Below are positions 57,547 to 64,000 of a stretch of DNA of 64,000 nt, piece by piece. The translations under genes were made by a program, and so were the position numbers. Numbering within the stretch: position 1 is the stretch's first letter; the number at the start of each line of letters is the position of its first letter. Origin of the DNA: Ascaris suum (Eukaryota; Nematoda; Chromadorea; Rhabditida; Ascarididae); contig CM024175.1 in the NCBI GenBank assembly GCA_013433145.1, forward strand, positions 4,820,516 through 4,884,515, in the 5' to 3' direction. The notes under the pieces were generated by a model. The model was not told where the DNA came from. It ran no database searches and saw nothing but the letters and a program-made list of their open reading frames with translations.

Positions 57547-58411
57547 CTAGTACTGTCCTTGATCTACGGTCCAGCAATCGCGTTGGAAATAGTTGCTCGA
57601 TATCGGCTGTACAGGCACTATCGGCAAAACAAAAGCACACTAAAAATTCTGCTTGCGACAACGAAAGACGAAGGAGTTTGCGAAAAATGCAATTGGGCTT
57701 TTAGTAAACCTTATATTCCCAGCTCGACTAATGATCCAAAATGCTTTAAAATGCTTTACGGTTTAGAGTTAGCCACTTTTAGCTGCACTGAGGAAATATT
57801 CGACCGCTTTGAATTCCCGTTGGACAAAGTATTCATCAGATATTTGCTCAGTTGTTTGTTTATAGGGCAAAGCGCTGAAGTTGAAATTTATAAAGCTATT
57901 AACCGGTGGCTCTTCAATTGCTAATTCGTTCCTTGTCGCGCACTGTTTTAAACTGCGAAGTTTACTAGCAATTTTTCCGACTATCAATGGTGGCCGAGAA
58001 GATAAAAGTGCGTGACGAATAAGCCTTAGCAGAATCGTTGCTGGTTTTTCATAATTCACCACTCACGAAAGTTATAAAAATGTGATTCAAACGAGCGTTT
58101 AGAGTAATGTGCAGTGCATTCGCAATACTTAACGATCTCATCACTTTCTTCAGCGTCGAAACTTTTAAGGAACGTTACCCACTTCACGACTCAGTGCTCG
58201 GCCTCCTGGAAATGCAACTGTATCATTATTAGCGCAATACTTCCTTCGGTCTAAACTGGGGATTCTCACATACTTTCAGCGCACCGTCTCCAGTGGAAAA
58301 TTCAAAACCTCTAACGTTTTTGGCACTTTTACTCCCAATCAATGGATGAATGCGAGTTTTACTATATGTCAAGCATTTGGACGTAACGCAACCTGAACAG
58401 CTCTCAGGCAT
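57482..58411 (-). CDS. Tentative multi-exon gene, minus strand, unknown product
   Basis: Exon A is 58411 down to 58274 (or 58270): ATG, 46 codons, starting MPESCSGCVTSKC and ending before GTATGTGAG. Exon B is 58189 (or 58181) down to 58067: 40 codons including FDAEESDEIVKYCECTAHY, donor TTTC then GTGAGT. From B the phase fits two continuations. One uses acceptor AACTTCAG at 57875 (exon 57874-57760) and then 57617-57482, ending INPSKPD and a TAG; all phases agree, giving about 171 residues. The other uses an acceptor at 57981 and reads 69 codons to a stop at 57769. I prefer the first because its acceptors are stronger. No domain, signal peptide or membrane helix recognised. Upstream exons may exist beyond 58411. 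The plus strand is also open over 57535-57924, which I take as antisense shadow. Confidence 0.4.
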
Positions 58412-58427
58412 AGTGATGGGTGCAGCT

Positions 58428-61316
58428 ACTAAGCCTCCTCAGATTCATGTATCAAACAAAGTGGCACTCATAAATATCAGCTAAATGCGGCGCGAAATCA
58501 CTAGTCAGTGAATGCGTTATGCTCGAACGACTCAGTAGCTGTCGATTTTTCTTAATCTGACGTTTTTTATGAAAAAGGACAGAATCAACGAAACCACATG
58601 AGCAGATGACCAATTTGGAATAGCTTCACAGGTGACCAATAGCTTCATCCATTTTTTTTTCAGCTGAATTAAGCAGAAAGCGCATTGAATTTAGCGAAAA
58701 TTAGCAGAAGCACATGTAAACGGAATCGTTGGAGAAGTTATACATAAATCAGCGGTGTGATGCGTAACTCATAAATGAGTGCGGTCATTTTGAAAACACG
58801 CCGAAATGTCGCAGCCTCATAAATAAACCATTTTGAAGTTTGCGCATTCGTGTTGGTTTGAAAAAAAGAAGGTATCTCAATGGCGCAAACAAGTACAAGA
58901 GGTAATTTTACTTAATGTGATGGCACAATGCGGAGCACGAACAATAAAATGACGTGAAGTCCACGCATGGGAGAAGTATAAGCGGCGGATAAGTAAGTTT
59001 ATAAAAACTTTGAGAACTTCTTTTTATGGCACTTTGGACAATTAGTTTGGCGAACTCCCAACTCTTCCAGCTTTACTGTTGGCTGCCTCCAAAATGTGTG
59101 GATGGATGTTAAATCACATGTGAGCAAAACCTTCATCAAAATTTGATGCCTTTCCCACGGTTCGGCAGTAAATGCGTTTTTCAGAAAGAATTCGCGGTCA
59201 GGAAGCAAAATTATGCCTCGGTAACTTTAAGAGAAGAACACTCTCCGAGAACGCAGTTTTTATGCCGCTCTCGGCATCTCTTCCAGATAGGCTAGCGGAT
59301 CACTTCTGCGCTTATATTTCAACTCTAATATCTAATAAATATGTCTAGAAACATGTCATTTATGATGCAATGAATTTAGATGGAACAATGCTATCAGGGA
59401 ATTCGAAAATTAGATGCCGTAAATTATGGTCAGAATTGGTTGCGCACAATTCTTAGCTGCTAAACTTCTCAGTAATCGTGTAGAGAAGGCAGATACACCC
59501 AAATATGATTTGAATCCCCTTATTTGCATAGTATGCTTTACAATGCTATCATTTTCAATTGTCCAGCTTATTTTGCATTTTGCGAGTAGAATGCCGTAAC
59601 TCCAAATTTTGCATATGACATTACTCTTCGAATACTTTATATTATTCTTTTGCATCAATTTCACCGAAATTTTTTGTCCTCTTTATCGTTACGATTGTTT
59701 TGGGAACTAATTTGGCACTGTGGAGGAAACTTTTCGTAAATACCAACAAGTAATAGTTATACCCAACTATAAAGTGAGCCTTCAATATATTCCATTGCTC
59801 CCGTCTGAAAGTTATGCGAGGATATTTAAACAAAAACGTACAGTTACGCACTTCGAACAACGGCGCGCTCGAGGCAATGCAAAACTGTCTAAGCGATGCG
59901 CAAATATCAATTGATTTGATCAAAACAGGTTCGCTACCACTTTCGACACGGCGAGCACCGGGGCCGCTGCTTGCTCCCTGCTCTCGTTGAGAGAGCCCTT
60001 TCGACCTCTCACCTCTTTCATCGTTATGTTCACTCCTATCAAATGTTCATTGCTTTCCGTACACTTTATTCACCTGAGAAGTAATCAACTTTCAACCTTA
60101 AAACGTTTGCATCGCAAGAAAACTCCATACATCGATACTGTTGTAAATTTTCTCTTTGTTAACTCGGAATTTTACAAGCTAAGTGGAATTTTTTAAACCG
60201 TCGATTAGCTACGCGATAGCTCCAATAAATCAACAAATTTGAAATTGTCAGCAGAATTGTTCAATTTCTGCGGACACCCATCTTTCCTAGAGGCCTCCTC
60301 AGTATGATCGATGTTGTATTTGCATACGCAATTACAATGAATTGCACATCAAATTCCCTCTAGTATATGCGCTTCAAACGACAAGCTTACTTTACTTCAA
60401 TTACTCGTTTTTTGACTTTCTATGAAAGGTTTAACAACTTGCAGTTATTAGTAGCGTGCTAACAAAATTTTGCGGAGGGTTTTATGGAGAAAACGTGGAG
60501 AGATTTTTTGTCGTCATTTGGACTCCATTGGAACTTTTCTCTACTTTCCTTCGTATTCTTGAAATGACCTAGTAAAGTGTGCATATTAGAAAGTAGCACA
60601 ACGGGAACTGGTAAGCAGCATGCAAATTAAGGTGGCACTTGCTGCGTCTGGGATGAAATGTGACTGAACAACAGTTTTCTAAAATATGCAACTCATAATG
60701 AATAGTCGTGAATGATGTAGAGTGACGTCGGTGTGCATTAGTTACGTATATGTGGCATATTATCCCAGGCCTAACTGCAATCGTGTACGATGTGCACCTT
60801 CAGCGTGCAGAATTTGCGCAGATTCAAAAGAGGCGTCTAGTCAACATTAGTGATGAGAGAGCATTCTACGCATATGTCAAGAAATAAAACTGCTGCTATG
60901 ATAAAGCGGAAACGTTCCACTATAATCCCAAACGATCCACCAAAATGTGTCCGCGTCGAGTTGCTGAATTGATGATTCTTTTCTATTTGCTTTGCCGTCA
61001 ACATCTAGAAAACAAATGACCACAACGTGTGAGGAAACGGTCTGTTTTGTATCCAGTTGGCTAGCAATACAATTTCTTGCTTCTTTCATCCCATTTTTGA
61101 AGTCCTATCTGGTCTCTTTTGCATTACATCGAAAGCATATAATCCTAATTTGCACTGCTCCAATGAAAGGGAAAATAGGTGTCAATATTCACAATGATTC
61201 ATTTGTATTCATCCTCTTTTTCAACTGTATTATTACTTCTGCTGCTTTCTCGCGCTTTTCGAACAGTAACAACCTGAGATGAAACGTTTTCTGCTAATCT
61301 CGAATGAACATTGCAG
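58428..61316. other. No supported gene
   Basis: Several 60-95-codon frames on both strands (for example minus 58999-59208 and 59642-59923, plus 59720-59914) read like protein but lack paired splice sites, and they overlap each other antisense. None is called. This is the spacer between the minus-strand gene and the plus-strand gene starting at 61327, so it should hold promoter sequence for both. Confidence 0.3.
61311..61316 (+). promoter_or_regulatory. Probable trans-splice acceptor of the 61.3-kb gene
   Basis: AACATTGCAG ends at 61316, ten bases before the ATG at 61327. The short spacing and the lack of an upstream exon fit spliced-leader addition. Confidence 0.5.
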
Positions 61317-61326
61317 CTTAATTGTA

Positions 61327-64000
61327 ATGCCTCAGCAAGAATTCGAATTTATCGATTATCTTGGTCCTTTAGCAGTTTCTATTTGTTTCGCTGTTGCACT
61401 ATTCCTTCTCTCGCTCGTAATCAACTTTATTTGGATTACAAAGAAGGACGACCGCACCGTATTCGAGAAGGTAAGCAACATTCTTAGTTGTGTTTTTATT
61501 TGTGCACATAAACATCCGCAATTTCATTATAGTAGAAGAAGGGAGAGAATACAATAATCTTAGAGCACATTAAACCACTATATGAGTACGTTCAGTCGTT
61601 TTAATTTCATCCTGCTCACGAATCCTCTGTAGAAAACGTCCGTAATTGTGACGCACAAGTGAATGCGTTGCTTATTGCATCGACATGGCACTTTGCCAAT
61701 GCGCATTACCTGTACATGGAGTGAACTTTATCAGATACTATAAAAGAGATTTTCAAAGCGAGAAAAGTCCGAGTTCTTTCAGTTTGGTTCAACATTCGAT
61801 CTACGTTGTGGTGTTCATCGAATGCGCCATAGGCCAAACAAGGTGAGCCTATCGTCTTTTACTTTCATGATGTAAGTTCCGAAGACTGAACTTACGAACT
61901 TTTCAATCAATAAACCTCCATCAGTACATCAAAGCAAGTTTTCATTCCAAACTGGCACATTTGCATGTGAGGGATTTGTGAAGTGAAAACAGGCCGACTT
62001 TCCTACTGTGACACTGTGAGTTCTCAACGTTTTAAGAGATCGGCTTACTAATAAAAAGGATCTGAGAGATCCAACACGTTGGACGAACGATTGCGCATTA
62101 AACCGCGGAACGCTTTCTGACTGAATTTTCGACCGGATTTTGTCTTCAAGACAGCCGTGAAGGGCCAGATTTCATAACAAGCTTAACGGAGTTGGCAAAG
62201 TAATTGACGAGAAGAAGTCAGCTTTTGATGGTTTTTGTGCTGGAGTTTCTATGCGTTAGCCCGCCCGTCACTGCTGACTTATTGCTTCTGTACTTTCATC
62301 TGCCCACTTCTGTCGGCTTCATGGATCGGATCCTGGCCGCAAACTGCAGCTGAAGCTAGTTGAAGTTGTTACCGCCAAACCTAAACTGGGGTGCAGAAAA
62401 ATTCCAAATAAAAAAGAAGAGAGATAAAGTGACTTTTTCATAAGTACCAAAAAATATGCATTTCGTCCGTAGAGCGAAAATTTGCGTATAGGATATAAGA
62501 TTCACACGACGGTCATTTCGCACTCAAACATCGTCGACTGGGTAATGAAATTCAGTAAGCAGTGATATGAGGACCACAGGAAATGCGTAGAGGAGGGCTT
62601 AGTGGGATTTTCATTAAGCAAAGACATCTAGAGGAGAGAGACAGACGAAAAAAGATAAAATTAGGTAGCGCCAGGTGGAAACGGTTAAGCATGGCGAACT
62701 GCAAGTACCGATCATTGAACTGACATTGATAAGGTTTGGATTCCTGTCGAGGTTCCGTATTTGAGCAGCGCAGTCAGTTAGCCTTTGCAATGTTAATCTT
62801 ATCTTTGATCTTAGAAACAGACTGAGAGGACGCATACTGAGGCAGCTTGGGGCTTGAGGCATCCTGATGCTGGATTTCTGCTAGATTCATCAGAAAACTT
62901 CAGAGTAATAGGCTTCATTTGAAATCGTTAGGTGGATAGAAAATAATGCTAAAAACGATGAATAAGTTCACTGGCGTAATATTTTACATGGTTTATGTGG
63001 AAACTGATGGAAATTTCAGTCTCGAAAACAGCGGCAACTGCTGATGGACAACAGCTCGTGAACAAATGAACGGAGGATTCGTCCACTGCAAACCCCATAA
63101 GTTCTTCGTACTGCCGATATTGTCCAACAGTAATGCATGCTCACAGTGGCCTACGCTGAAGAAGGGCAAAAGGTGACTGCCACATGGCCAGGAATAAAAT
63201 GAACAAAGTGCTTCGGATTATAAACTTCTCAAATTATAATCTTTTTATCAGCATTGTTACCAACGAAGAAGGCATGGCCATCAACTGAGGCATTTTTTGA
63301 AGAAAGCATTATTTCTCACTGCCATCAAGAGCGATAGCGAGATTTCCTTAATAATGCGATATAAAGAACTATAGTTCAGTAACCATAAACTTCGATGAGT
63401 AGGTGGTTATGGTCTACGCGGCTTTCCATGCACTTCAGTTACTTTTCCACAAGTCTATCTTCATGGAGGGGGGTGGGGGGAGGACTAAGGGAGGGAGGAT
63501 GAGCGAGAGGTGCTAAGTTAGAATCTATATAATTACACAAAGTTGGAATGAATTGGTGAAGGGGAGCACTATTCCACGTTGCACCTTTTTGAAGAATAGG
63601 TTTTTTCAAGGCAAGCAAGTATTTCAAATATCCCATGTTAACCCAGCCAAGATTTTTATGCCTTCGATTGGAAATCATACGCCTCAAAAGGCTCACATAT
63701 TTGTTTTTAGGTAGATACAATCTGGGAGGAAAGCTTTGACGCCTTCGAGAAAGTAAGCATTTCATAAATAATTAGTTGCAGCCTTCGATGATAAGCAGAA
63801 ATGCAAAAGGGGAGGAGGTCGTAGTTTCCGCCACTTTGCCGAGGAAATACACAATCAACGAACAGGGCCTATGCTCATATAGTGCGCTGACATGGCGATT
63901 ATATTTCTTTACTTTCCATTAGTTCGAGAAAGCGTGTGACAACCGTTACAGAATGCTTGGATTATCAGTTAATTTGGAGGGGCTAGTCGCATCAGGAACA
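61327..64000 (+). CDS. 5' part of a single-pass membrane protein gene (runs off the window)
   Basis: Exon 1 (61327-61470) encodes 48 residues. An acidic start MPQQEFEFIDY leads into a hydrophobic segment of about 24 residues beginning LGPLAVSICFAVALFLLSL, then a basic/charged WITKKDDRTVFEK; the donor is GAG-AAG then GTAAGC. Exon 2 (63711-63752, acceptor TTTGTTTTTAG) is 14 codons, VDTIWEESFDAFEK, donor GTAAGC. Exon 3 starts at 63923 (acceptor CTTTCCATTAG) and reads FEKACDNRYRMLG onwards, open to the end of the window. All introns are phase 0. The hydrophobic stretch is followed by Lys-Lys, which fits a type III or signal-anchor protein with its C-terminus in the cytosol. No cleavage site is evident. 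Family not recognised. Exons 2 and 3 are small and less sure than exon 1; an extra exon in the 2.2-kb intron cannot be excluded. Confidence 0.55.
63468..63494 (+). other. G-rich tract with quadruplex potential in intron 1 of the 61.3-kb gene
   Basis: GGGGGG, T, GGGGGG, an eight-base spacer, then GGG, A, GGG. On the sense strand of the intron, about 215 bases before the exon 2 acceptor, so it could act in the pre-mRNA as well as in DNA. Confidence 0.5.

Noticed and set aside
57535..57924. 129-codon plus-strand frame resembling a chemoreceptor fragment
   Set aside because: Antisense to minus-strand exons with better splice support; no seven-helix pattern and no flanking exons.

Overview
This is eukaryotic DNA and most probably a nematode, likely of the strongylid/hookworm (clade V) type. 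Coding sequence is broken into short exons with GT..AG introns, often behind T-rich acceptors. Several first exons have a splice acceptor 6 to about 100 bases upstream of the first ATG with no clear partner donor, which is the pattern expected of spliced-leader trans-splicing. Introns are long and carry five long (AT)n microsatellites. There are no bacterial operons, CRISPR arrays, rRNA or convincing tRNA genes. Species placement is inference; no diagnostic marker was found.

Region by region. 1-37.6 kb is sparse. It holds three AT arrays, degenerate CA/CG arrays, G-rich tracts, a 15-bp perfect hairpin, and scattered candidate exons. The best of these are one at 8.56 kb, one on the minus strand at 11.7 kb, and a two-exon 3' end at 33.13-33.69 kb whose stop is followed at once by AATAAA. 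Phase-compatible small exons at 10.8, 14.1, 26.8 and 28.8 kb could join 8.56 and 33.7 kb into one long-intron gene, but this is speculative.

37.6-56 kb (+ strand) is the well-supported part, with three genes in a row. Gene 1 (37639-47225) encodes a protein with an MH2 (SMAD C-terminal) domain and no MH1 domain seen; it resembles the arthropod 'expansion' type more than canonical SMADs. Gene 2 (47669-52654) is a nine-exon, Ser/Arg-rich protein I do not recognise; every exon phase agrees. Gene 3 (53902-55560) is a 552-residue intronless Ser/Asn/Arg-rich protein, also unrecognised. Genes 1 and 2 are about 440 bases apart and gene 2 has its own apparent trans-splice site, so an operon is possible. 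Gene 2 exon 8 is also in phase with the gene 3 exon, so the two may share transcripts.

56-64 kb: a tentative minus-strand gene at 57.5-58.4 kb, where competing exon chains are possible, and the 5' part of a plus-strand gene (61327 to the right edge) encoding a short N-terminal region with a transmembrane helix.

All gene models were made by eye from splice signals, phase and open frames. Domain assignment rests on recalled family patterns, with no database search.
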